From: Eubacterium sp. | Lineage (GTDB): Bacteria; Bacillota; Clostridia; Oscillospirales; Acutalibacteraceae | Assembly (NCBI GenBank): GCA_029059925.1 | Contig: JAIDVA010000068.1 | Span: forward strand, 1-5,720 | Direction of reading: 5' to 3' | Length of the DNA: 5,720 nt | Part shown: positions 1 through 4,345 of the stretch, piece by piece | How the letters are laid out: every line of letters begins with the position of its first letter | How positions within the stretch are numbered: position 1 is the stretch's first letter | Notes under the pieces: generated by a model | Databases searched by the model: none | Told to the model about the DNA's origin: nothing | Seen by the model: only the letters and a program-made list of their open reading frames with translations | Made by a program: the position numbers and the translations under genes

Positions 1-110
1 GAATAAACGATTTAACAGATGAACAATTTGAGAAATATATCAATCTTCTTTGTCAATCAAATCTAATACCTGAAGATAACGGTCAAAAGTCTCTTCATCA
101 AGATTTATAA
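1..110 (+). CDS. 3' end of a rightward gene entering from the left, function unknown
   Basis: Frame 3 is open from the window edge to a TAA at 108-110. Its first visible residues, INDLTDEQFEKYINLL, look like a helical regulator tail. They resemble the C-terminal tail of the oppositely oriented repressor next door (residues about 105-119, INLDEETFDRYLQVL). The last 20 or so residues are antisense to the repressor's final codons, so the two genes would overlap tail-to-tail by about 71 bp. No start is visible and only about 35 codons are seen, so this could be a chance open frame. The resemblance to XRE-type tails is a by-eye judgement. If real, it could be a second phage-type regulator. Confidence 0.35.
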   Translation, partial: INDLTDEQFEKYINLLCQSNLIPEDNGQKSLHQDL

Positions 111-420
111 CTTTATTGATGAATTTTTGTTTTGTTTCAGAAATATTATTTGATTTAGTATTGATTAAATAAGTATTATCTAAATTTGATTTATTTTCTA
201 ATAAATCGGATTTTAAAATGCCTAAGTAATCTGCAATTGCTTGAATTTTACCCATTCTTGGCATTTTTGAGCCATTGCACCAACAGGTGACAGCAGCACG
301 GCTTACACCAGCTATATTGGCAATATCAACTTGCTCTTTACCTTTTGCGTTTATCCAATATTTTAAATTGTTTGAAAATATTTCTCTTTGAATTTTTTCT
401 TCTTCTTTATCAATATTCAT
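40..420 (-). CDS. XRE-family (CI-like) transcriptional repressor
   Basis: This 126-aa DNA-binding protein is the likely master repressor of the element. An HTH_3/XRE domain occupies about residues 17-70, with the helix-turn-helix near residues 29-50 (QVDIANIAGVSRAAVTCW) followed by the usual ADYLGI helix. Residues about 97-122 form an acidic helical tail of the kind often seen in Firmicute phage regulators. There is no S24 (LexA-type) autocleavage domain, so relief of repression would need an antirepressor, a metallopeptidase partner or simple competition with Cro. The ATG is preceded by AAAGGTG (428-434 on the + strand) at 7-nt spacing, which supports this start. It is divergent from the Cro-like gene, the classic switch layout. 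Family call is firm; its role as the element's repressor is inferred from position. Confidence 0.88.
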   Translation of the reverse strand: MNIDKEEEKIQREIFSNNLKYWINAKGKEQVDIANIAGVSRAAVTCWCNGSKMPRMGKIQAIADYLGILKSDLLENKSNLDNTYLINTKSNNISETKQKFINKVINLDEETFDRYLQVLDLIDKED

Positions 421-440
421 ATCACATCACCTTTGTAATA

Positions 441-469
441 AGAATACATCATTAATTCCTAAAAGTCAA
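441..469 (-). promoter_or_regulatory. Leftward promoter of the repressor gene
   Basis: On the minus strand, TTGACT (complement of 464-469) and TATTCT (complement of 441-446) are separated by exactly 17 bp. The predicted transcript starts around 434, just upstream of the repressor's ribosome binding site. The sequence upstream of the -35 is very AT-rich and could act as an UP element. The -35 coincides with GTCAAC (465-470), one base off the GTTAAC core found elsewhere in the region, so autoregulation is possible. Confidence 0.7.
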
Positions 470-471
470 CA

Positions 472-491
472 AAAATGAAACGAAAATGAAA
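472..491. repeat. Pair of AAAATGAAA direct repeats
   Basis: AAAATGAAA occurs at 472-480 and again at 483-491, an 11-bp period (about one helical turn). It lies just upstream of the leftward -35 and beside the 492-505 operator. It may be a second set of protein contacts or an AT-rich promoter-activating stretch. It could also be simple low-complexity DNA. Confidence 0.4.
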
Positions 492-526
492 AAAAGTTAA
501 CTTTTGGTATTGACACGATTGTTAAC
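492..526. promoter_or_regulatory. Operator sites with GTTAAC cores between the divergent promoters
   Basis: A perfect 14-bp palindrome, AAAAGTTAACTTTT, lies at 492-505. A second GTTAAC core lies at 521-526, 25 bp downstream. The second core sits inside the spacer between the -35 (510-515) and -10 (533-538) of the rightward promoter, and the first lies immediately upstream of that -35. A repressor bound here would block rightward transcription. The sites have the symmetry expected for dimeric XRE proteins. Which of the two regulators binds is not shown by the sequence. Confidence 0.65.
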
Positions 527-538
527 TTGTGGTAAACT
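510..538 (+). promoter_or_regulatory. Rightward early promoter driving the Cro-like gene
   Basis: A consensus -35 TTGACA (510-515), a 17-bp spacer and -10 TAAACT (533-538), which is preceded by an extended -10 TGG at 530-532. The transcript should begin near 545 and reach a strong ribosome binding site (GGAG at 561-564). The GTTAAC operator at 521-526 lies in the spacer. Confidence 0.8.
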
Positions 539-571
539 TAGACTGTAAAAATTTAAGGAAGGAGTGGGATA

Positions 572-787
572 ATGAACAATGATAATGTGTTTAAAATCAG
601 TCTTAAAGCAGCGAGAGTAAATGCGAATTTATCACAGGAACAATTAGCAAAGATACTCGGAGTTAGCAAGACTACTGTTAATAAGTGGGAAAATGCCAAA
701 ACATCCATAAGTGCTTCACAGTTTCAAAAGTTATCTGCTTTAGCAGGAGTTCCGCAAGATTATATTTTTTGCCCGGTAGTTAACTAA
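572..787 (+). CDS. Cro-like XRE-family regulator
   Basis: This 71-aa protein is essentially a single HTH_3/XRE domain. The helix-turn-helix spans about residues 21-43 (SQEQLAKILGVSKTTVNKW), and a hydrophobic C-terminal helix pair ends in an ALAGVPQDYIF segment. It is the first rightward gene and is divergent from the CI-like repressor, so it probably acts as the Cro counterpart that represses the leftward promoter. The ATG follows AAGGAGTG at 7-nt spacing. The last two codons (Val-Asn) are themselves a GTTAAC core at 779-784, so a likely operator is embedded in the coding end. An excisionase-type or activator role is possible but less likely. Confidence 0.88.
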   Translation: MNNDNVFKISLKAARVNANLSQEQLAKILGVSKTTVNKWENAKTSISASQFQKLSALAGVPQDYIFCPVVN

Positions 788-795
788 AAGTTAAC
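779..795. promoter_or_regulatory. Second pair of GTTAAC sites, at the end of the Cro-like gene
   Basis: GTTAAC occurs at 779-784, within the perfect palindrome TAGTTAACTA (777-786), and again at 790-795, as AAAAGTTAAC like the upstream operator. Together they form a GTTAACT-AAA-AGTTAAC inverted repeat. They lie upstream of the 827 gene, where only a weak promoter match is visible (TTGCCC 769-774, TAACGT 792-797). They may be an auxiliary operator allowing looping to the 492-526 sites or local control of downstream genes. The AT-only stem without a T-run argues against a terminator. Confidence 0.5.
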
Positions 796-826
796 GTATC
801 CAAATCCAACAAAGGCAGGTGAGAAT

Positions 827-1006
827 ATGGAAAACGAAGAATTAGTAATCAACACAGTTGATGAAGCACTTGGAGCAATACAAGCAATTGAGCGTTTTAT
901 GATGAAGCACCAAAGAGAGCATTGTAAAAGAAAAGAGTATCTTGATATTTGTGGTGATTTGGCATCAGCAAAGTGGGAAATTGCCAAGTATTGTCGTGAT
1001 AATTAA
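827..1006 (+). CDS. Small 59-aa protein of unknown function
   Basis: An ATG at 827 is preceded by AGGTGAG (817-823), close to the anti-SD complement, and the frame runs to TAA at 1004-1006. The product begins MENEELVINTVDEALGAIQA and ends AKWEIAKYCRDN. It is acidic at the N-terminus and basic in the middle, appears wholly helical, and has no membrane segment. Three cysteines (about residues 33, 42 and 56) are spread out rather than in a CxxC pair. I do not recognise a family. Position after the Cro-like gene fits a small early phage/ICE gene. The good ribosome binding site and position make it likely to be real despite its size. Confidence 0.68.
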   Translation: MENEELVINTVDEALGAIQAIERFMMKHQREHCKRKEYLDICGDLASAKWEIAKYCRDN

Positions 1007-1050
1007 AACAATATAAAAATATCGGCTGAAGCAGTCGTCAGCAGAATAAA

Positions 1051-1206
1051 ATAACCAACCCTTAGTTAAGCAGCAGGGGAAAGCGTAAAGCAACTTCATC
1101 AACAATGATTTTATGTAGCTGTGTTTTACCCCTTTACCATAATTTTTGCTCCGAATATACATTAATTACACACAGCACCTCTGCTGTTTAATTAAGGGTT
1201 GGTTAT
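1051..1206. repeat. 156-bp foldback element with 29-bp terminal inverted repeats
   Basis: The arm at 1051-1079 (begins ATAACCAACCCTTA) is complementary to 1178-1206 (ends TAAGGGTTGGTTAT) at 26 of 29 positions. At the other three positions (1065/1192, 1070/1187, 1077/1180) the bases are G and T, so in + strand RNA all 29 pairs form, three as G-U wobbles. Inside, GCTGTGT (1118-1124) pairs with ACACAGC (1170-1176), directly abutting the outer stem. There is no convincing gene inside. It fills most of the 246-nt gap between genes. Each end carries a TA (ATAACC...GGTTAT), which would suit a MITE using TA targets, but no longer target duplication is visible. A weak rightward promoter match inside (TTTACC 1133-1138, 17 bp, TATACA 1156-1161) could serve the next gene. 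A structured leader or ncRNA is the alternative. Confidence 0.75.
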
Positions 1207-1252
1207 AGGACAAAACTGCAAAGCAATATGTTTGAAAGGAGGGGATGATTGT

Positions 1253-1429
1253 ATGGCAGAACTTAAAGTATCATTTTATCTTATAAAAGATGGAGAAATC
1301 AAGAAAATTGATAAGTTGTCAGATGAAGATATCAAGATAATGTCTGAACGAGGCAGCAGGGTAATGAGTGAATATTTCACCCAGCATCCCCAAGAGTTTT
1401 TAAAGTTAGGACGTGCATGCAAAGCATAG
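1253..1429 (+). CDS. Small 58-aa conserved-looking protein, function unknown
   Basis: The frame is open further upstream, to a TTG at 1199 inside the foldback arm. I chose ATG 1253 because it has the very strong AAAGGAGGGG ribosome binding site at 1235-1244. The product begins MAELKVSFYLIKDGEIKKID with a two-strand hairpin look, followed by an acidic helical part (LSDEDIKIMSERGSRVMSEYF). No signal peptide, membrane segment or catalytic motif is visible. Ten bases separate it from the next gene, so the two are likely co-transcribed. It looks like the short unnamed proteins common in Clostridia prophages and ICEs; no function can be assigned. Confidence 0.7.
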   Translation: MAELKVSFYLIKDGEIKKIDKLSDEDIKIMSERGSRVMSEYFTQHPQEFLKLGRACKA

Positions 1430-1439
1430 GGAGATAAAA

Positions 1440-1715
1440 ATGAAACCAATCAAATACATAATACAAGCAGCAGGCTTTATGGCAATGCTTTTTGGATGCT
1501 GTTTAACAGTACCGGGAGATGATAAGTGGTACATACCGATGTTAATTGAGTTGGGCGGAGTAGCTCTTATGGGCACAGCAGTATTGATGAATCATCTGCA
1601 GCGTATGAGAACGTTAAAGTCGGACAAGCCTGTTGTAAAAATACAAAATTGCGATTATGCAGGTGAGTTTGAAAAGCTGTATAACAAAAAAATAATTGAT
1701 GAAATATGGCAATAA
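1440..1715 (+). CDS. Small two-helix membrane protein
   Basis: The product is 91 aa. Two hydrophobic stretches are visible, about residues 5-24 (YIIQAAGFMAMLFGCCL) and 32-50 (IPMLIELGGVALMGTAVLM), joined by a short polar loop (PGDDKWY). A basic, then mixed, cytoplasmic-type tail runs from residue 51 to 91. The positive residues after helix 2 suggest both ends are inside the cell. ATG 1440 is preferred over the in-frame ATG at 1413 because AGGGAGA (1428-1434) lies 6 nt upstream and the earlier start would overlap the previous gene. Size and topology would fit a holin-like, superinfection-exclusion or membrane-anchor protein, but nothing specific identifies one. The stop codon overlaps the 3' end of the leftward candidate RNA. 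Confidence 0.72.
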   Translation: MKPIKYIIQAAGFMAMLFGCCLTVPGDDKWYIPMLIELGGVALMGTAVLMNHLQRMRTLKSDKPVVKIQNCDYAGEFEKLYNKKIIDEIWQ

Positions 1716-1775
1716 AAAAACAGCCGACGAAAACCGCCGACTGCAATGAGCATCTATGTGATAACTCAAACCCAC
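1711..1775 (-). ncRNA. Candidate short leftward RNA
   Basis: Between two rightward genes, the minus strand carries a promoter-like sequence (1782-1810) followed about 40 nt later by a strong intrinsic terminator (1714-1743). A transcript starting near 1775 would be about 60-65 nt, would have no credible open frame, and would end antisense to the stop codon and 3' end of the 1440-1715 mRNA. This is predicted only from the promoter and terminator arrangement. Confidence 0.4.
1714..1743 (-). terminator. Intrinsic terminator reading leftward
   Basis: On the minus strand, CAGTCGGCG and CGTCGGCTG form a 9-bp stem with a GTTTT loop, followed directly by seven Ts (A tract at 1714-1720 on the + strand). 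Two of the nine pairs are G-U on the minus strand but would be C/A mismatches on the + strand, and there is no T-run on the + side. The terminator therefore works leftward only, although every annotated gene to its right runs rightward. Confidence 0.8.
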
Positions 1776-1797
1776 AATTAAAGAGTATCACATAGAT
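1752..1797. repeat. Perfect 12-bp inverted repeat between genes
   Basis: ATCTATGTGATA (1752-1763) is the exact inverse of TATCACATAGAT (1786-1797), with a 22-bp gap. Pairing can extend inward (CTC 1765-1767 with GAG 1783-1785) and outward after a 2-base bulge (GAGC 1748-1751 with GCTT 1800-1803). In + strand mRNA this would be a long hairpin upstream of the 1827 gene, but only a broken T stretch follows, so it is a poor terminator. As DNA, the right half overlaps the leftward -10 region, so an operator with spaced half-sites is also possible. Confidence 0.7.
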
Positions 1798-1810
1798 TTG
1801 CTTTTGTCAA
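1782..1810 (-). promoter_or_regulatory. Candidate leftward promoter inside the intergenic gap
   Basis: On the minus strand, TTGACA (complement of 1805-1810) is followed by a 17-bp spacer and TACTCT (complement of 1782-1787), with a TGA extended -10. The -35 is perfect. The -10 keeps only the first two T-A positions and the final T of TATAAT. No leftward gene follows, only the inverted repeat and the terminator. Confidence 0.42.
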
Positions 1811-1826
1811 GAAAGGAATTTTGTGT

Positions 1827-2306
1827 ATGAAAATAACGATAGGTGAAAACGATATCTGCAATACCTGTAAGTATAAACATCCACTGATTAGTATAACTGC
1901 AGGGTGTCAACTAACTGAGAAAGATTGCCCTGCTGAGTACAGTGACGTGTTCCTTGATGATACAAGGAATATATCAGATTGCAGATGTTACACCGCTAAA
2001 AAAACAAGAGCTAAATCAAAGATTTTTGTAAAACCGACCGTTGAAGAAATTGCAGAATATGTCGACGAAAAAGGATATGAATATACGAATCCGCAGGCGT
2101 TTTATGATTATTATGAATCTGTTAATTGGTACAGAGGAAAAACAAAAATTACCTGTTGGAAAAAAGCAGTTTCAGGTTGGAATGAGCGCCAGAAAGGTTG
2201 GCATACCGAGAAAATTGCAAAAGAAAAGAAGGACAAGTTGCAGTCCAAACCCTCGTACGATATGGAAGAAATCAAAAAAAGAGCTATGGAGAATACGGAA
2301 ATATGA
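1827..2306 (+). CDS. Cys-rich phage/ICE protein with replication-organiser-like C-terminal domain
   Basis: The product is 159 aa. The N-terminal half has cysteines at about residues 11, 14, 27, 34, 52 and 54 (CNTC, then GC, DC and CRC), a pattern suggesting a metal site. Residues about 67-121 (FVKPTVEEIAEYV...FYDYYESVNWYRGK...CWKKAVSGWNER) match the helical module I know from the ends of many Firmicute phage replication-initiator/DnaD-type proteins, with its conserved W, YY and W-x-x-A-V-x-x-W positions. A DNA-replication or DNA-binding role is therefore plausible but inferred. ATG 1827 lies 9 nt after AAAGGA; the TTG at 1821 is too close to it. The stop overlaps the next start (ATGA), so translation is coupled to the nuclease gene. 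Confidence 0.75.
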   Translation: MKITIGENDICNTCKYKHPLISITAGCQLTEKDCPAEYSDVFLDDTRNISDCRCYTAKKTRAKSKIFVKPTVEEIAEYVDEKGYEYTNPQAFYDYYESVNWYRGKTKITCWKKAVSGWNERQKGWHTEKIAKEKKDKLQSKPSYDMEEIKKRAMENTEI

Positions 2307-2677
2307 GCAATATTACAGAAACAAGCGAGCAGCAGGCAGTTATTGATTGGTGCGAGTGGAATGTCGGAAAATATCCCGAGCTTGATTTAATTTATCATAT
2401 TCCCAATGAGGGCAAACGCAGCCTTGTTAAAGGTGCAGAGCTGAAGAGTATTGGTCTTAAATCAGGAGTTCCTGATTTGTGTTTGCCTGTTGCAAGAGGC
2501 AGCTATCATGCGTTGTATATTGAAATGAAAAAGAATCAAAAATGCAAGGCAACTAAAGACCAAAAGGAATGGCTCGCTAAGCTTAATGAGCAAAACAATC
2601 TTGCTGTAATATGCTACTCAGCCGACGAGGCAATAAATGTATTGCAGAGGTATCTGAATTTAAGGAATGAGGTGTGA
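2303..2677 (+). CDS. VRR-NUC domain nuclease
   Basis: The product is a 124-aa stand-alone VRR-NUC protein of the PD-(D/E)XK nuclease superfamily, the compact form found in phages and other mobile elements. Visible motifs are an N-terminal SEQQAVIDWCEW helix, YHIPNEGKRS (about residues 31-40), GLKSGVPDL with the likely metal-binding Asp58, and YIEMKK with Glu74 and Lys76. The frame is open upstream, but ATG 2303 overlaps the preceding TGA as ATGA, the usual coupled arrangement, and gives the normal family length. The family cuts structured or flap DNA; its precise substrate here is unknown. It lies beside the putative replication protein, so a role in processing replicating or recombining element DNA is likely. 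Confidence 0.9.
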   Translation: MSNITETSEQQAVIDWCEWNVGKYPELDLIYHIPNEGKRSLVKGAELKSIGLKSGVPDLCLPVARGSYHALYIEMKKNQKCKATKDQKEWLAKLNEQNNLAVICYSADEAINVLQRYLNLRNEV

Positions 2678-2681
2678 AGTT

Positions 2682-2984
2682 ATGACACCTGAAGAGGTAA
2701 ATGTTGCTTTTAAAAAGCAACTCCTTGTCACAATAAAGAAAAGTAAACACAGGGATGATATTAGCGGCGGCGTGTATAAGATTTGTGAATTCGGGATGTG
2801 GTATAACCGCAATACAAAATCATTTGATCATTTCGTTGTGCTTGTTGATCCTGAAATCAACAGAACAACATATCATTTGCCGATAAACAGAATCCAGCCG
2901 ATGCCCGGATACGAACTGGTTATTAAGCAGTTTTTAGAAAATAAATCAAAATCGATATCAGAAAGAGTGAATAAAGGTATATGA
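2682..2984 (+). CDS. Unrecognised 100-aa operon protein
   Basis: The start ATG 2682 is chosen because GAGGTG (2669-2674) lies 7 nt upstream; the in-frame ATG at 2667 has no usable site. The product begins MTPEEVNVAFKKQLLVTIKK. It has a short charged helix, a probable beta-rich core (GVYKICEFGMWYNRNTKSFDHFVVLVD, ITYHLPINRIQPM-like strands) and a polar tail. There is no membrane segment, signal or metal cluster. The gene starts 4 nt after the nuclease stop and ends overlapping the pcfK-like start (ATGA), so it is a fixed member of the operon. It could be a small accessory DNA- or protein-binding factor, but I cannot assign a family. Confidence 0.75.
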   Translation: MTPEEVNVAFKKQLLVTIKKSKHRDDISGGVYKICEFGMWYNRNTKSFDHFVVLVDPEINRTTYHLPINRIQPMPGYELVIKQFLENKSKSISERVNKGI

Positions 2985-3316
2985 CAGAATTAATTCAAAA
3001 AGCAATTAAAAAAATTGACGGTGAGGCAGACAAAATCGATAACAACTATGTAACCTCACTTGTTTCAAAAATCATTGACGAATATCTTGTTAATGATGAA
3101 AATGCAGAAAAAGTTTTAAATCAAAACAAAACTTTGCAAGGTTGTCTCAATTCAATATTTGAGAATGCCAAAAAAGATGGTGTTGCTAAAATATCTGAAA
3201 ACAGAGCATTTGTCGGTGGAAACGATGATGATTTGTGGAAATGGATAGTTGATCATTACGGTTTTGCAGTCGACTGCAAGGAAAACAAGGTCATTGATTT
3301 GTTTGACTTTATTTAA
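2981..3316 (+). CDS. PcfK-like protein
   Basis: The product is a 111-aa acidic helical protein. The second half (GCLNSIFENAKKDGVAKISENRAFVGGNDDDLWKWIVDHYGF region, residues about 54-95) matches what I recall of the PcfK family, including the conserved Trp-Lys-Trp and His-Tyr positions near the end. The family is named from a gene of the enterococcal conjugative plasmid pCF10 and is widespread in Firmicute ICEs and prophages; its molecular role is not established. The start ATG overlaps the previous stop (ATGA), with AAAGG close upstream. It is followed 12 nt later by the PcfJ-like gene, and PcfK beside PcfJ is the usual family arrangement, which strengthens both calls. Confidence 0.75.
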   Translation: MTELIQKAIKKIDGEADKIDNNYVTSLVSKIIDEYLVNDENAEKVLNQNKTLQGCLNSIFENAKKDGVAKISENRAFVGGNDDDLWKWIVDHYGFAVDCKENKVIDLFDFI

Positions 3317-3328
3317 GGGGTGAGTGTT

Positions 3329-4345
3329 GTGTATTGTTACGGAAAAACTCAAAATAAGCTTTTTAATATGGTCAAACCGTTAGGCGAAAAGATAGAAGAA
3401 GAAATTGATGAAACCTTTTTCTATTCTCAGTATTTATTCAAACAGAAAATTGATGGTAATTATTACGGCTATTGTACATGCTGCAATCAGGAATATATAC
3501 TGAGTGGTGCAGAGTGTGAAGGTTTTACGGTAAGAGAATCTGATGAACTATTACATAAAAAACATAACGAACACGGCCATTGTTCAAAGTGCGGCAGACC
3601 TGTGCAGGTTAAGGATGCATGGAGAGGAAGGGGAAAGGTTCTTGATAAGAATTATGCAGCGGTTTTTCAGAAGTTAAGAAATGGCACTATTGTTCTTCGC
3701 ACGTTTTGTGTACGGCGTGATTATAGAGGTGATTATAAAAATGTAAAGACCGAGTATAGTGAACACTACAGAATCTTTTATAAACCGGGCGAGGTGTATG
3801 CTTTCAAAAGAGAAAATGCTACATATTTCTGGATGCAAGAAGAGGAATTCTTCAGAGAGGAAAGATTGGCGTATGCAACATTCAGAAGTATGAGAGATAT
3901 ACCTGTAACACTAAGATATCCGACCGGATGTAATATGATGGGTTTCTATATGGGCTATATACCTACCGATGCAACATTTTTCAATACAGAAGTTGTTGAA
4001 AAAAGTAAGCATTTTAAATATTCAATGTTCAATTATTACGTTGATTATGGCAATGAATATCTAACATACAGATATTTGAATTTTTATTGTAAACATCCTG
4101 TGCTCTGTGAAAGGCTTATAAAAGAAGGATTTGAAGGTTTGTTGGCAGCAGTTCTGCGTAGACAAATAGAAAGAGGCTTGAATTATAAGGCTGATACAAT
4201 CAGTGGATTTCTCAAATGTAAAAATAAACAGGAACTGAATGCACTAAAGAATTTGCTTGATAAGGTGGATGCAGGCTCAATAGGAAGATTAGTTAATTGT
4301 TATTTAGAGTTAAACAAGAATAGTATTCCGATAACTGAAAAATGA
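3329..4345 (+). CDS. PcfJ-like protein, N-terminal part, ended by an in-frame TGA
   Basis: These 338 residues are the front part of a PcfJ-family protein of about 557 residues. A zinc ribbon is visible, with CTCC at residues 49-52 and CSKC at 85-88, followed by a long aromatic-rich region. I chose GTG 3329 because AAGGGGTGA lies at 3315-3323, with an 8-nt spacer after AAGGGG. A GTG at 3320, three codons earlier, is in frame but would overlap that site. The frame meets TGA at 4343-4345, after NSIPITEK, and then continues open in the same frame for 218 more codons that carry the family's C-terminal domain. So the gene is either broken by one nonsense change, sequenced with an error, or read through. 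PcfJ function is unknown. Confidence 0.82.
   Translation: MYCYGKTQNKLFNMVKPLGEKIEEEIDETFFYSQYLFKQKIDGNYYGYCTCCNQEYILSGAECEGFTVRESDELLHKKHNEHGHCSKCGRPVQVKDAWRGRGKVLDKNYAAVFQKLRNGTIVLRTFCVRRDYRGDYKNVKTEYSEHYRIFYKPGEVYAFKRENATYFWMQEEEFFREERLAYATFRSMRDIPVTLRYPTGCNMMGFYMGYIPTDATFFNTEVVEKSKHFKYSMFNYYVDYGNEYLTYRYLNFYCKHPVLCERLIKEGFEGLLAAVLRRQIERGLNYKADTISGFLKCKNKQELNALKNLLDKVDAGSIGRLVNCYLELNKNSIPITEK
4343..4345 (+). other. In-frame TGA inside the PcfJ-like gene
   Basis: A single TGA interrupts an otherwise continuous frame from 3329 to the TAA at 5000-5002. The sequence on both sides is coding in style, and no shift of frame is needed. TGA is used as a true stop at 2304-2306, 2675-2677 and 2982-2984, so the code is not globally changed. 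The downstream bases are AT-rich with no clear stable hairpin. Confidence 0.85.

Noticed and set aside
784..987. Leftward open frame of 67 codons
   Set aside because: It is antisense to the well-supported 827-1006 gene and shows no protein-like pattern or ribosome binding site.
965..1162. Leftward open frame of 65 codons across the foldback element
   Set aside because: A GAGGTG lies upstream but too far from the start, the product looks random, and the frame crosses one arm of the inverted repeat and the end of another gene.
1105..1191. 28-codon rightward frame inside the foldback element
   Set aside because: No ribosome binding site and no recognisable pattern; likely chance.
1199..1252. 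Upstream extension of the 1253 gene to a TTG in the foldback arm
   Set aside because: ATG 1253 has a far better ribosome binding site, and the extension is translated repeat sequence.
1567..1791. Leftward 74-codon open frame
   Set aside because: It is antisense to the membrane protein gene and would have to cross the strong leftward terminator at 1714-1743.
2041..2346. Rightward 101-codon frame overlapping the Cys-rich gene
   Set aside because: It is Lys-rich out-of-frame translation of A-rich coding sequence; the other frame has recognisable domain residues.
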